A stretch of DNA of 64,000 bases from Chrysoperla carnea. Its lineage: Eukaryota; Arthropoda; Insecta; Neuroptera; Chrysopidae. The stretch spans positions 14,274,935 through 14,338,934 of the forward strand of contig NC_058338.1 of NCBI RefSeq assembly GCF_905475395.1, read 5' to 3'. Shown piece by piece: positions 1 through 13,325 of this stretch. The position numbers were made by a program, and so were the translations under genes. Position 1 is the stretch's first letter. Each line of letters begins with the position of its first letter. Below the pieces are notes generated by a model. It saw nothing but the letters and a program-made list of their open reading frames with translations. It did no database searches and had not been told where the DNA came from.

Positions 1-2146
1 TCGAAAAACAAGCATTAAAAAACACTTTGCAACATACAAAATAACATCTTTTAATTTTAAAATAAATAATAGCGTTAAAGGCTCATAGATTAATCTATTT
101 TCTCAAGCTTTCCCAAATTCTTTGCTACTTCTTAATTTTATTAACGAATTTCTGCGTAAGTAAAACTTTGAAGAAGCGAACTAACGAACTTTAAAAAAGA
201 CATTTTCTGGTTTCAAATAAATGTTCAAATAGGTTAAATAGTTACTGCCGTAAGAAGGAACATTTCTTTGAAGGAAAAAAAATGGTTTAAAACTATTTCT
301 TTTCGAAGTCAGCATTTTTACATCCCCTACTACCTACTATTCAAGAGGGAGTTCCCTGCATAAATTCCAAATATTATAAATCGGGCCAGAAATAGGTATT
401 CTAAATCAGTCAAATATTATTTATTTCACTTTTTTACCTTTAACGCGTTAATCAAAAAACTTATCAACATCATTACTTGTGTTTGTGCAAATTGAGTGAA
501 TTTTTTTAATTAATTTTCTGAAATATTCTTTAGACAGTTTTTAAAATTTTTATACAATTTTTCTAATACTTTTAATTAAAGGCAATTAATTAAAGAATAT
601 TGTAAGCATTTTAATTTTTCTATTCACACGAGCCTTCCGCATTAATCTGACGAAAATAAATATGCGTTGGACATGAGATACCCCATGGAATACATCATAT
701 TAGCATTAAATATTATTTAATTTTAAATAATTGAATACATTAAATTCAGTTTTTAATATAATTATTATAGAATATATTTTTACAAATTTCATAAGCAATT
801 TCAAAAGTTATGTAAAATTTTATTGCCTTTTCTATTGTGGTCATTATTTACAAAAATCTAACATAAAATTGAACTCATTTCATTTTTTAAAGATTTTATC
901 CAATACCAAAATTTCAAAATAAAAGTCTGTTTAATTAAAAAATATAACAATATTTACCCAGAAAAATAGGGGATGTTTCACTTTTTTCAAACAAACTGCT
1001 ATAGATTTCACAAAAGAAACATTTTGAAAGAATTCTAAGAGAATTCTTAAAAAAAATTCTATACGTACATGGAACTCACCAAATTATACGAAATTCATGT
1101 GAAAACAAAAATAGTCATGATTCAAAAACTCAAAATGACAGTTCGAAAGAGCTTTCATATTTTTTTTTACTTTATTTTTAATATTTAAAAAAAAATCAAA
1201 TTATATCAAAAGCAACTACACATTTTTTTTAGAATATCGCTTGAAGGATGATCTCGAAAATTCGCAATGAAATGAAAAGCTTATGGCATAAAATCAATTT
1301 TCAATCAAAAACCAACAATTCATTAATTAAATATCAATTTATAGATAAATTGCCCAATATTATTGTAGTTATTTTAAACCGTGTGTTTCAAAATTTTCCA
1401 CAACAAAAAGTACACGACATCAAAATATTTACATTGAAAAACACAATTTCATTTTCAACAGAAAACTTACCCGTCTCATAACACGTAAAGAAAATGATGA
1501 AGTCTTCATTTTTTTTTTAAATATAAAAAAAAGTTTTCCCAAAAAATACTATATATTTTTATCAAAAATAAATTCACTACTTTCAAAATGTCTTATCAAT
1601 TTATAAAAAATATTCCTGAAATTATCCTAAAGAGAAAAGAGAGAAAAAAAATCACATATTTTTTTGAAAATATATGTTTAGAAATATCCAAATTTTTTTT
1701 AAATTAATTTTCTTTTTTTTTTTTTCGAGTTAAACATACATAAGATATTTATTTTGAGAAAAAAAATTATTTTTTATAGTTAACACATATAAAGATGAAG
1801 AGAAAAACCTCTTTTGAGTAACGCGGAACGTCAGACTGATTTAGCAGGCTATCCGCCCTGGGAGAGGCGCGTCTTCAATACACAGCATCCTGTCGCTAAG
1901 CGACGCTTACACTTCACCCCGTAATGGACACACTATCCCAGTCTATTTGATTACATTCTACAGGTTACCTTATCTCTCAATATATTTTCTATGTGTATGC
2001 GAGTTGAGTGTGTCGTCATATATATTCGAACATACACAAGTTGTATCGCAATAAACGTAGCAACAACTACTTCGAAATTTATAACATAAATTTTCACAAC
2101 ACAAAAATCAAATATATTGCTTAAAGAAACGAATTTGTTTCTTTTT
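1..2146. other. AT-rich intergenic stretch, no gene seen
   Basis: Very AT-rich DNA with long A and T runs. Short open frames (for example 731-922 and 1248-1481) have no splice-site context, recognisable domain or coding bias and are treated as chance. The one distinct patch is a GC-richer block at about 1,815-2,070. It begins after a run of A/T and ends near an AATAAA at about 2,050; it could be a solo LTR or another old insertion, but I found no matching partner or target duplication. Confidence 0.5.
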
Positions 2147-2524
2147 AACCGACTTCAAACAAAAAAAGGAGGACGTTATCAATTCGACTGTATTTTTTTT
2201 ATGTGTGTTTTGATGATTCTTTATCTATTTGAAAGCTGTTGTTTCCCGCGTGGTTCCATTTCATTTTGATTCTGACAGAGGCATCCATGAGAAAACCATT
2301 AAAGTATTAAATTTGCATACACGAATAACTCAATATCACGCCAACCGATTTCGATGGTTCTTTTAAAAAAACGAATGTAGCAAACTGTTCTGTCACAGTT
2401 GTTTCCTTGGCTGACACCGACCCCAAAAATAACAATAATTTTAACTACATTCTATTTTCGTTATTTTTTTACTTTTTAGTGCATATTAATTTGTTTTGGA
2501 AAAGTTTTTCTTTTGAAGTCGGTT
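2147..2524. mobile_element. MITE with 13-bp terminal inverted repeats
   Basis: The left end reads AACCGACTTCAAA (2147-2159) and the right end TTTGAAGTCGGTT (2512-2524), a perfect 13-bp inverted repeat enclosing about 378 bp without coding capacity. The same left end and following bases recur at about 30,560 in a shorter copy. This is the structure of a non-autonomous DNA transposon. I could not fix a target duplication, so the superfamily is open. Confidence 0.65.
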
Positions 2525-3189
2525 TTCTTATTGTTAAAAGTTTTGTTTTATTTTAGTCATGTTCTTCCCGAAAATATAGACATGTATCTTGCATGAAAAG
2601 TAAACGGGGTAGGGTAGAGATGTGTTAGGCAGTGGTTTAATTAGACAATTTTTAGTATATTTCCAAGAGAAAAGTCTATTTTTTGAAATTTGTAAGGTTT
2701 AACGTCCCAGTACTGCCCTATCAATTTGAGTTGGATGGTTGGAAACCAGTATGTGAGAGGAAGTGTCCTTTGGTAGTGTCAACTTGCCCCCCTGGTCGTT
2801 TTTGCATGCAAATATTTCAAACGTACAATTACGTGAAGACAAAAATCTCACTACATTAAAAAGCAGCTAAATAATAAGGAGTATCTTATGAGGGATAAAT
2901 GTGACCGTATTGGTGGAGCATTACTACTCAGGAATTTTCTATACAGAAATAGAAATAATCCCTTGGTTAAAATATTGAAATCTCTAAGGAAAAATTGAGC
3001 ATTAGTTTCTTTTTATAAAGATGTCGTCTTATAATAAAATACGTACTTTCTCTGAGTTTTTTGAACTAATCCATATTTCATTGTACAAAATTTTGTTAAG
3101 CTGTTTCAAATTTATTAAAATTACGAGAACACATGTGAAATTCACAAAATTTAATAAACCTCCGACAAATGCGATTTATTCCTTGTAAA

Positions 3190-3750
3190 CCGATTTTGCC
3201 ACTGAGAAACATACGGACGCACAGATAAACACTTTAAACTTATAACACTCCTTTTTAAATCAAAATCAAAGTGATGGTCAAGGACATCAGATGAAATGAA
3301 AAGGATACTTAGAGAGCTATCATTTTTTGGGACAAATTTTTGGAAATATTTTAATTGAAATTGAAATATTTGAGTTGACTTTGTTCTTTAGAATTATTGT
3401 TTTAAATTACCTAATTATTTTACCATTTCACTTTTCGAAATGAATTGAACCAGGTTTATTTGATCATTCATTTCCATAGTAATTATTTGTATGTCATGTC
3501 TTTTCCAAACTGAATCGATTTTGAAGATCATCGTCAATTTTTTAGTTTTTTCGGGTACGGAAACGTAAGTTTGCACTTGCATAGCATAGCTTAGAACACT
3601 CTCCGTTAAATTACCTTTCAAACGATACCAAAAAATTAAAATCGGTTCATCCGTTTAGGAGATACGATGCCATAGACAGACAGACACGCACAAATAGCGG
3701 TCAAACTTATATCACCTCTTTTGTTTCAGTTCGGGGGTTGAAAATAAAAA
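3190..3750. repeat. Unclassified interspersed repeat, copy 1
   Basis: The segment around 3,190-3,430 reappears in inverted orientation at about 38,985-39,190. The part around 3,530-3,680 reappears inverted at about 43,005-43,170. The terminal block with the CAGACAGACAGACACGCAC-like stretch (3,630-3,745) reappears in the same orientation at about 39,190-39,315, and weakly near 60,620-60,710. This mosaic suggests a multi-copy element with rearranged modules. No reading frame or terminal repeat was recognised. Confidence 0.6.
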
Positions 3751-4489
3751 TCACCGACGAGTGAATCGTTTCTCATCTGTTATTGTAGAAATTGTTGTTT
3801 AAAATGATAATTTTTATTAATAATCCAACCAATATATTTATGCAAGAGACAGAACACATGTGTTCATAGTCTCATCTCTTTTATGGAATTATATGCGTCG
3901 TAGTATAACATAAATCTATCATTCCTCTAGTCATGGCATGTCATAATAATCATCATATCTACGAACTATGTATAGTAATTAATTCTAAAGCTATCGCATA
4001 AACAAATAGTAGAAAATCTAATACACGCTATTGTAGAAAACACAGGAAATAGGTTTCACCTCCATAATGAATGTTTGGGGATCATCCATAAAAACACCAT
4101 CATCCGAAAATTTATTTTGAACCTTGCCTTGTGACAATATACGGCGTTCTCTGCAGCATACCTACAAAAAAACGTATCACTTTCTTCCATCAAAATTGGA
4201 AAAATATATTTTTTAAATTTTTGTCCCCACTACAGTACTTGTACATCCTTAATTAGTCGGACACAACTCGTTTTTTTTTTTGTTTTAAATAATTTTTTTT
4301 ATGTTATCACATTAATTTAAGTAGTTTTATTTTGCTATTTCCACCGACTAGTTTTGGAGAAATATATGAAAACATATCATCCATCTACCGTTTTCCGTTA
4401 AAGACATTTATTTTCTTAAATAGTCGAGCAATCCCTCCCCCTAAAAAATTTTCAGAATTGATTTAGACTTTATCCAACTTTATAGAAGA

Positions 4490-4983
4490 AACAAGTGAAA
4501 ACAAACAATTAACTGAGTTAATTGTTGAAATACCATGTATAGACAGTGTTGATTACTCTGTCACATTACACATACATATGTACATGTCACAAATATATAA
4601 CTGATATATCCATTTAATACATACTATACAATTTGCGCATAATTTTCGCTCTCAACTTTTGTTCTATCTCTAACGGTTTACATGATGGGTCCTACGGACC
4701 CAAGACCCAATTGGCCTATGTTGCTCATTTACGAACTCGACCTCACTTTTTACGTCCTCAGCACGCTATAAAAATTTCAGCTTGATATCTCTTTTTGTTT
4801 TTGAGTAATCGTGATGACAGACGGACAGACGGACAGATAGACTGACAAACGGAAATGGACTAATAAGAAGATTTTATGAACACCTATACCAAAATTTTGT
4901 TCATAGTATCAATATTTTTAAGCGTTACAAACTTGGGACCAAACTTAGTATACCTTGGTATATTTCATATACATGGTATAAAA
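4490..4983 (+). repeat. Interspersed repeat family X, near full-length copy
   Basis: About 490 bp, containing a GACAGACGGACAGACGGAC tract near 4,815, a motif near AAATTTTTATAGCG (as its complement) and a right end with ATACCATG-type sequence. The same order of blocks occurs inverted at 56,745-57,310, and partially at 6,888-7,135 (inverted), 30,795-31,135 (inverted) and 33,944-34,800 (direct). No protein-coding frame, terminal inverted repeat or poly-A tail was recognised, so it is described only as a multi-copy interspersed element. Confidence 0.7.
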
Positions 4984-4999
4984 AATCAAGACATTTATC

Positions 5000-6419
5000 C
5001 AAAATTTCCCTGGCAATGTACGAACATTATCAATCTGGCTCCATAACTACATTTCATTACTAAACATACCACGATATGAACTAACATGTAGTTACGGTAT
5101 TATTACTGTTATTATTGCTGTTTATATTGACTACGGAACTACAGATCTGCTCACCAACATATAGTTATCCATATCTATAACGATAACTATAATTATAATC
5201 ATCATAATTGGTTTCGCAAGCTCATAGTAGAATTAATTTTGTATTAGCAATATTACTATTACATCATTATTGGGTTTAGAATGTCATAATAACAATGAGA
5301 ATCCCTAGAATAGTATCGTTTACCTTTGAGGTTGAGTACTCATAGAATACTATCGTTAAAGGTTATATGATCCCAGCAATTTTCTTCGACAAAAATATTT
5401 CACACCAAAAATTGCATAGATATCTATAAAAGATAAAGTTGTTAGTAATTAAACGCAAAGTTAGCGAACGAGCTTATCTTATACAAATCTTTGCTAAGAT
5501 CATATACTTTCTATATTTGCTTTCATTTATTTAATTTTTAGGCTGTGACAAATTTAGGCTCAAACCAAGATGACCTGGGGTAAAAGCGGTAATGTTTAAG
5601 GAGCGCCAAAATTAAAAAGATCACTAAAATTTAAAACCGGTCTACACATTGACTTTTAAAATCGGTATCGAAACTGTCAATGTACATATACATATATTAT
5701 ACAGTATGTCGCATTTAAGATGAAGACACCTCATTTTCGTTATATCAATGAGTATCGATTTAAAATTTTTCACAGTTATACCGGACGACGTGTCACATTC
5801 TTTAAGATGCTTAACCGAATTTTGAACTTTAAACTTAGCCTACGGCAAATTGGCAAATAGAGCCGATTCTTAATTTTTTGCCTAGCGCCAGAGATGGTTA
5901 CGGATATCGAAAAAAATTATCCCAATAACTAAAATTATCCTTAATAACTAAAATTTATGTATTTGCATGATATAAGTGTCTTCTACAAAATTACCATTTC
6001 CAGTATCTCAATGAGAAAAAAATTACTTTGTGTTTAATTTTCAGAATTACTTAGTTTTCCGTGTAATATAATATAGAAAGTATAATTTTTCGTGGAACTT
6101 GATAACGGTAACACACCTGTTGCTATAGAAATACCATTTCTTATAATAGACATTGTACACGTTGTTAAAAAAAAAGAGATAGAAGTATGTATCGATAATG
6201 GAATTTTATTCGATGAAATGACATTCTAAAAATTATTTTCAATGTAAGAAGATGCTACCGATTATGCGTCATATTATTTCAAAATGGATTATAAGAAATG
6301 TTCAAGGAATATCTTACAAACATTCTGTTTTGCCGTAATATGTTGATGTGCGTCGCTATATCTATATAGGTTTCTCGTGAATCGATTATCTATAAATTCT
6401 AATTCTTTGAAATGAACTA
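5000..6419. other. Intergenic stretch, no feature recognised
   Basis: AT-rich sequence with no open frame of note, no tRNA-like motif and no repeat that I could pair with another part of the window. Confidence 0.4.
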
Positions 6420-6745
6420 TACAAAATGTTCGATTTACATCTAGGCATATAAATATCACGAGTTTGACAGAATACATGCATTAAGCAATGCATCTAGGTC
6501 AGAGGTATTATATACATGTGTTGAAGCTTCGATATGTGTTGAGATAGTTGTAAGACGCTTGGAGAGTGGAAGTTTCTTAGTTGAATAGATGAACTACAAA
6601 AGACAAGCCACGATACAAGTCACTTTTACAATTTCACATAACATCTATGACACCTTTTACTTAGATGCATTGCTTAACGCATGTACTGTGTCATACTCGT
6701 GATATTTATATGCCTAGATGTAAATCGAACATTCTGTATACAATT
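6420..6745. repeat. Foldback (inverted) repeat with ~85-bp arms
   Basis: The left arm (about 6,420-6,503) and right arm (about 6,655-6,745) are near reverse complements, both carrying the block TTCGATTTACATCTAGGCAT or its complement. A spacer of about 150 bp separates them. The arms differ at a few bases only. A transcript across it would fold into a long hairpin; the structure is also what a foldback MITE leaves behind. Confidence 0.7.
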
Positions 6746-6887
6746 TTTACATCACTTCGATATTGGAAATGACATACTTTAATAACGCACCACTTATTTA
6801 ATTCTACTGTTTTTTTTAAAGGGCATTAGGTCATTTGGGTTTTTTTTATGAATGCATCGTGTTTTAATTTTTCATTATCATGTATTT

Positions 6888-7135
6888 TTTATACCATATA
6901 TCATAGTATATTAAGTTTAGTCCCAAGTTTGTAAGCCTTAAAAATATTTATGTGGCGAACAAAAATTTGGTATAGGTGTTCATAATATCACCTTATTAGC
7001 TCATTTCCGGTTGTCTGTCCGTATGTCCGCCTGTCTGTCCGAAAGCAAGATAATTCAAAAACGAGATATCAAGCTGAAATTTTTATAGCGTGCTTAGGAC
7101 TTAAAAAGTGAGGTCGAGTTCGTAAATGACCAACG
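6888..7135 (-). repeat. Interspersed repeat family X, truncated inverted copy
   Basis: Reverse complement of the right half of the 4,490-4,983 repeat, including the TGTCTGTCCG tracts near 7,015-7,040. It breaks off near 7,135, short of the other half of the family. Confidence 0.65.
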
Positions 7136-7893
7136 TAAAACTAAGTTAAATACATTCACTTCTATTTTTCAAGCAAAACTTTTTATATAATAAATTCTAA
7201 ATCTACTTAAAAAACTAAATAAAAATTCCGTTTAATTTTTCTATTAAATAGAAACGATCATCAAAGGAAAATTAAATAATATGCAAAAAACTCTCTAATG
7301 AAAAACTAACCTACTTACTTTGTTTTTAATAAAAACAAAAAACCGAAAATTTTAATGAAATGTTTAGAGGAAAATGATTTTATAAAACATATTAATTTAA
7401 AATACTTTAAAATAAAAATGAGAATTGTATTAAAATTCAACGAGAAATGTAAATTGGAGAAGAAATTCTACAAAAATTATATAAGAAAGAAAAAAACATA
7501 AATATTATTCGAGGTTGCTTATGATGAGAAAATCGATTTTTTACTCGTATGAATTTATATAAATATATACGCATGCTCGTTTGACACATTTTATATGAAT
7601 GGACTATCACACATATCTACGGTTTACTATAACAGGTAATGAAAAATCAACTGTTCCGATGGTGAAAAATGTTTTTTTAAAAGAATTTAAGAAATAAATT
7701 AAATTACAATAAAATTAAGTTAAAAATTATCAATTCTTCCAAATACATTTTTTCTTAAGGTAAGTTCCTTACAAATATAATGTGAATATTTTATGTTTTC
7801 CTAAACCATATGTATCAGAAAAATGTAAATTTTTATCGATGTTTCAACTTGATGTTTATTTAGACTGTAATATATTTTTAGAATTAAAACAAA

Positions 7894-10800
7894 ATGCCTG
7901 GAGTAAGAAAAATGATTTTGAGTCATGTTATGAGTGGCCTATGTGGAAAAATGAACCGTGTCAAACATTTGGATGGTGATGTTATGGAAACTCCATTACG
8001 AAGATGTTTGAATACATTCGATATGACGTTATTAGGTGCGTACATCGTGAGAAATATTCAACATAAAAATGTTAATTGATAACAATTATTTAGTCAAGAT
8101 AGCGATTGATATGAGATAATAGTGATATGTAATTTGGAGAACAATTGTAAATAACTCCTATTTTTCCACGCATTCGCATAAATTTTACATCTATTCTTAG
8201 CATTTTAATCATGAGCGCTTCAAGATTTTTCTGGTCACATATTTGTGAATCTGAGAACAAATTTATTTACTTTCTTTTTTTTAGTTCATCACAACTTTTG
8301 TCGCTTTTTAGTTCATCACAATATGTGCATTTTAATCAACTGAATTAAAAGTCCTTCTTAAAATAATTTTAAACTTTACCGACGCTTCCCAGCCACTATT
8401 TGTTTAACTTTGTAGTTTATTTTTTATTCCATTATGAATTTTTGTATATCCAAAATTTTCTATTTTGAATTGAAAGTTTTATAATAATCGAACTACGCGA
8501 CACAATTTCGAAGAAACGAAAGAGCCCCGACTTATAATGTCTCGCTATGATTTAGTAAAGAAAGTTTTAACTGGAAGCTTGCTTTTAACCACTATAAAAA
8601 AAGCAGACTAGAATGTCTTGCTTGAAATACGTTGTCTTATTTTATTTTATTTTGGAAAATATATCTCCTATATGAGAAATATACTCTAAAGAGTCTTAAT
8701 GCATTTCCGACAGCGACCAAAATGGCACAATATTTAAAAAAAAAAATTTGGAATAAACATCTTATCTCAAAAATTGAAACAAAATATTTTAGCCCCTCCA
8801 AGAGGTAGAACATTTAAGTACTGAATCTTATTGAGGTATCTGTAATTTAACAGCTTAAGCTAGAAATAGAAGAATCAACTATAGTCAGATTACTCTGTCA
8901 ATGTAGATGTGTTTAATTATATTTTAAACAATTTGCCTTTAAGTTAAAAATTTTAAAACTTTTTAGGAGTGGGTCATATGATTGGAGCTGGAATTTATGT
9001 TTTAACTGGTGCTGTGGCTAAAGATGTTGCTGGGCCTGGAATTGTTATATCATTTTTAATAGCTGGTTTCACATCATTTTTAGCCGCATTATGCTATGCC
9101 GAATTTGGAACACGATGTCCTAAAGCAGGTTCTGCCTATGTTTATACATATATAAGTATTGGAGAATTTTGGGCTTTTATTATTGGCTGGAATATTATTT
9201 TGGAACATATGATTGGTAAGTCATTTATTGACAATTTAATAATATCTTTCGGATATTGAGTTTTAATTTTTTGTAGGTGCTGCTTCGGTCGCTAGAGCTT
9301 GGAGTGGCTATGTTGATTCATTACTCGATCATGCTATCAGTAACACGACGGTTTTAATCACCGGAGAAATGCATGAGCAATTATTAGGTCGTTACCCTGA
9401 CTTACTAGCGTTTGGAGTATGTATATCATATGCTTTACTTCTTGGAATCGGTGTAAAAGGTTCGGCCCTTGTCAATTCCATTTTCACTATTGTCAATTTA
9501 CTAGTGATTTTGTTAATAATTACCACTGGATTTTATTATGCCACACCACAAAATTGGACTAGAAATTTCTTACCATTTGGTTGGAGTGGAGTATTAGCTG
9601 GAGCGGCAACTTGTTTTTATGCTTTCGTTGGTTTTGATAGTATTACAACTTCAGGAGAAGAGGCTCGTGAACCTTCTGTCTCAATACCATTTGCTACGAT
9701 TTTTTCTATGGGAATAGTTACAATAAGTTATATTTTAGTAAGCGCTGCGTTAACTTTAATGGTACCTTTCTCGCAAATTCATCCAACCGCTGCTTTACCT
9801 GATGCGTTTGCGGCAATTAATCATCATTGGTTAAAATATATGGTATCAGTAGGTGCCTTATGTGGAATGACCACAACCCTATTTGGATCCTTATTCTCCT
9901 TGCCCCGTTGTATGTATGCAATGGCCAGTGACGGATTATTATTCGAATTTATGTCAAAAATCAATCCAAAAACTAAATTACCTTTATATAATTTAGCTAT
10001 TGGTGGGTTTTTATCCGCTTTGCTAGCATTATTATTTGATTTAGAAAAACTTGTGGAATTTATGTCAATTGGTACCTTATTAGCATATACAATTGTAAGT
10101 TCGGCTGTTATAGTTTTACGATATCGACCAATTAGTCCTCCAAGTATACCTTTAACACCTGGTACTGAGGACAGTTCACCGGAAACCGAATCGTGTAGTC
10201 CCGTTTCGGATAAAAGTAATGATACTGCATCAGCAATGATTTTGGCTGGACATTTACGCACAAATTACTCATGGCTAACACCAGTTTTTGGGAAATGTGA
10301 ACCTGGCGGAGCAGTAACTGGTGCTGTTATTCTATTTATATGTGCATCCAGTACATTTTGTATAACTTTCCATTTTTCAAAATCGATTCTTCACCCAGAA
10401 GCCTGGTGGACAATTCTTTTGAATGTGTTTCTATTGATGATAATCTTTCTTTGTAAGTAATATTTTCTATTTTTAATATGACAGTAGTTATAGTTATAAA
10501 AAAACTTTGAATAGCCTAAGTTCTAAAAACCATTGGATTTTAATACTAAGGAAGACTCTATCTAGCAATAAAAAAAACACTATAGGTCACTGTGTATATT
10601 TCGAGACAAGTCACAGCAATTTTTTCCCCCTAAATATGTTATTGTCGCTAGTGGCGCTAGTGTACCAGTTTGTAAAAGTTGAACCTTTAAACAAAGGGTT
10701 TTCTTATGTAAAAAAAAAATTAAAAATTGAATTTGAATTATAATGTAAAAACTATATTTCAGGTGTTTTTGTTATGGTGGCTCATCAACAAAATACTACA

Positions 10801-11503
10801 GGCCTACGTTTTCAAGTTCCTATGGTTCCATATATTCCATGTTTGAGTATATTTTTCAACATTGAGCTAATGATTCACTTGAGTGTATTAACTTGGATAC
10901 GTTTTATTGTCTGGATGATAATTGGTAAGTTTAATTTATGCACAAATATTCCATACTTTTTGAAAAGTTGGAAATGTTGAATTAAGTTTCATGTGGAATT
11001 TCAAATATTAAAAGTCTGTTCCGCTTAAAATATGAAACTTTATAATTTTTATTCTAGTGACAATACAATTTCAGAATTATACCCAGTATAAGTGAAACTA
11101 TTAACTTCCCTGCAATTAATCAGTCAATCACAATTTGCAGATGATTTCTCGGTTTACGTATCGATCTTACATGATAATTTTAAACACTAATTTTGTCCTG
11201 CGTTTATTTAATTTTACCGTTTCAGACATTAAAATGAGTGAAACAATGAGATATCATGAATCTTTTTGAAATTATCATTAAATTTTTTCAGGTATGTTGG
11301 TATACTTTTTATATGGAATTCATCATAGTAAAGAATCTGACCCAGCCACCACATATTCGATGTTAATGACTTCCTCAGAAGCTGGTAAATCTCAATGGGG
11401 AGCAACAACACGAACAGCAATTAAAGGGGCACTAATGGCACGAAAACATAAAGAGGCAGCTGATAAGAAACCGATCATCGATGAAGAAGAAATAGTTCAG
11501 TAA
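7894..11503 (+). CDS. Cationic amino-acid transporter, CAT4/SLC7A4-like
   Basis: Five exons: 7894-8035, 8967-9215, 9277-10452, 10763-10924 and 11292-11503. Every intron is GT-AG, all lie in phase 1, and the joined frame is 646 codons plus stop. The product is a multipass plasma- or endomembrane amino-acid permease of the APC superfamily, CAT (SLC7A1-4) branch. The family signature spans residues about 36-130, including [18 protein letters not shown] just after the first splice. A hydrophilic Ser/Pro-rich loop lies near residues 414-462. The C-terminal CAT domain with further membrane segments lies near 475-595, and the tail is charged and acidic, ending in EEEIVQ. An in-frame TAA sits three codons upstream of the chosen ATG, which is preceded by AACAAA. 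A likely acceptor at 7880-7881 suggests an upstream 5'UTR exon. The wording of the conserved blocks resembles insect CAT4-type proteins more than CAT1. The substrate is inferred from family; some CAT4 relatives show no measurable cationic transport. Confidence 0.95.
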
Positions 11504-11680
11504 ACACAAAAAATTCTCTTCTATCCGGAAACTATTAAAAGTTTTTAATAGATCCAAAATTTTGGAAAAAATGGGAACTGAAAAGTTTAATTTATTTTAT
11601 TAAACAAGAAATATTATAGCACAAAAAGTAGCACAATATTTTTTTAGAAGAAATTATTCCAATTTAACCCCTCAAACTCA

Positions 11681-11686
11681 AATAAA
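11681..11686 (+). terminator. Candidate poly(A) signal of the CAT-like gene
   Basis: AATAAA about 180 bp after the stop codon of the transporter gene, the first canonical hexamer downstream on that strand that I noticed. Confidence 0.5.
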
Positions 11687-11699
11687 TGTGAAAAACAAG

Positions 11700-13325
11700 A
11701 TATATATTACAATATTTAAAAAGGGTTAAAAATGTGTTAGGACAATACATGTTGAAAATATATAGACAAAACCCAATATACTCAAAATATAGTCTTCAAA
11801 TTATAGCTCATATTAATACAACGGTCCTATAGATATTTTCATTTAGGTTTAGTTTTTTTGTTGGGAAATGTCTGAAAATAAAATGGCTGTTTTGATTGAA
11901 TATTTAGGTTTATGAAATGGTACTAAATAATGATTATCGATTGTGATCAATGAATTATTTATGGTCATTAGTATTTTTAACGAAATTATTTGATGATTTA
12001 TGAGTTCAGTAACAATTCCGTATTTTTCAAATACAACCACAATTTATTATGATAAAAATATGATAATTCCTATGGTCGCTTTGTTTTCGAAAAACAGCAT
12101 TTAGAATATATGTTCCTTTTAATCATAAATTACTATTTAGAACTATAATAACGAATTAAATAGTGTCACCATGCGGTAAAATTTTTAAGAACAATATCAA
12201 TGAATTAGAATTGCCACTTCTTCAGATTTGATCGGGAGACTGTCCCATGTAGTCCCTTCCGACTCCCAATATCAACATAAATTCTCTCGAGGTCAGTAAA
12301 AATATATTTTTTGATTATTTGTTTCATATTCAGAAAAATTCTGTATGCAAAACATCGAAAATATCTAACAGTATTGTTCGATATTCACTGGTAAAATTAG
12401 ATTAATTTCACTATCTCCCGACTTTCAAACTCTTTAATAAAAAGAAACCTTTTACGCCTTTTTCAACATTTCACAAATAAATCATAGGCGAGTTTTTTTT
12501 TTATGTCCCGTGTGCATATTGATTCTGGAATTAAGTTTTTTTGTTTTTGGAGACATTAAATAACCGTAAGGTGATCGGGGAGACAGTAACTCTTAAATTA
12601 CTGGTCACAATTATGAGTTTTTGGGTCCTACTATAACAAATTTCAGAGAGACAATTTTCGTTTTTTTTTAAGCAAGTATTAATTTACAAATTATATCAAC
12701 GTTAAAGGTTTTTTTAATTCCATTCGAACCTATTTCGAAATTGTTTTTTTTTTTTTACTTATAATCAAATGTAACCAGTCACGAGATGAAGCATTTTCTG
12801 AATCCTATCAGGACCGGTTCCTTAAAATACATCAGCGTAAAAAATACATCAAAACAAATGTATAAATTGTTATATATATTTTATGACCCTAACAACAGCA
12901 GGGTCGGTTTCATTGAATAAAGCGTCTCAGAAAAGATAAAGTTTTGCCATTTAATTTCAGCACACAATAAGTACATGGGACCACATGTAATTGTTACTGG
13001 ATTTAAAGTTTCATTTCACTGATTAATCATCAAATAATTTGCTTAAAAGATATCGAACTATAGACATTGTTATCAATGAATGGTTATAAAATTGATAAAT
13101 ATATTTATGAAAATTCCAGAAAATCCAAAAATATATATAATATAATTGTGAAAATCTCTAAATGTAAATATAAAAAAAAAAGAAAAACAAAGATACATAC
13201 ATATTATATACTTGTAAAAAAAAGAAAAGAACAAAATATATATATATTAAACATTGAAACCGGAAATAATTAATTGTACATTTGTTTCAGAAAAATCTAA
13301 TTTTAAAACAAAGGAGATTGTAAAT
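11700..13325. other. Intergenic stretch between convergent genes
   Basis: Holds the 3' flanks of the transporter (+) and carboxylesterase A (-). AT-rich, with an A/T-rich low-complexity patch at about 13,130-13,260. Short open frames here (11,849-12,040 and 13,067-13,273) show no domain or splice context. Confidence 0.4.

Noticed and set aside
9824-10261. 145-codon open frame on the minus strand
   Set aside because: It is the antisense shadow of the transporter's large third exon, with no domain of its own.
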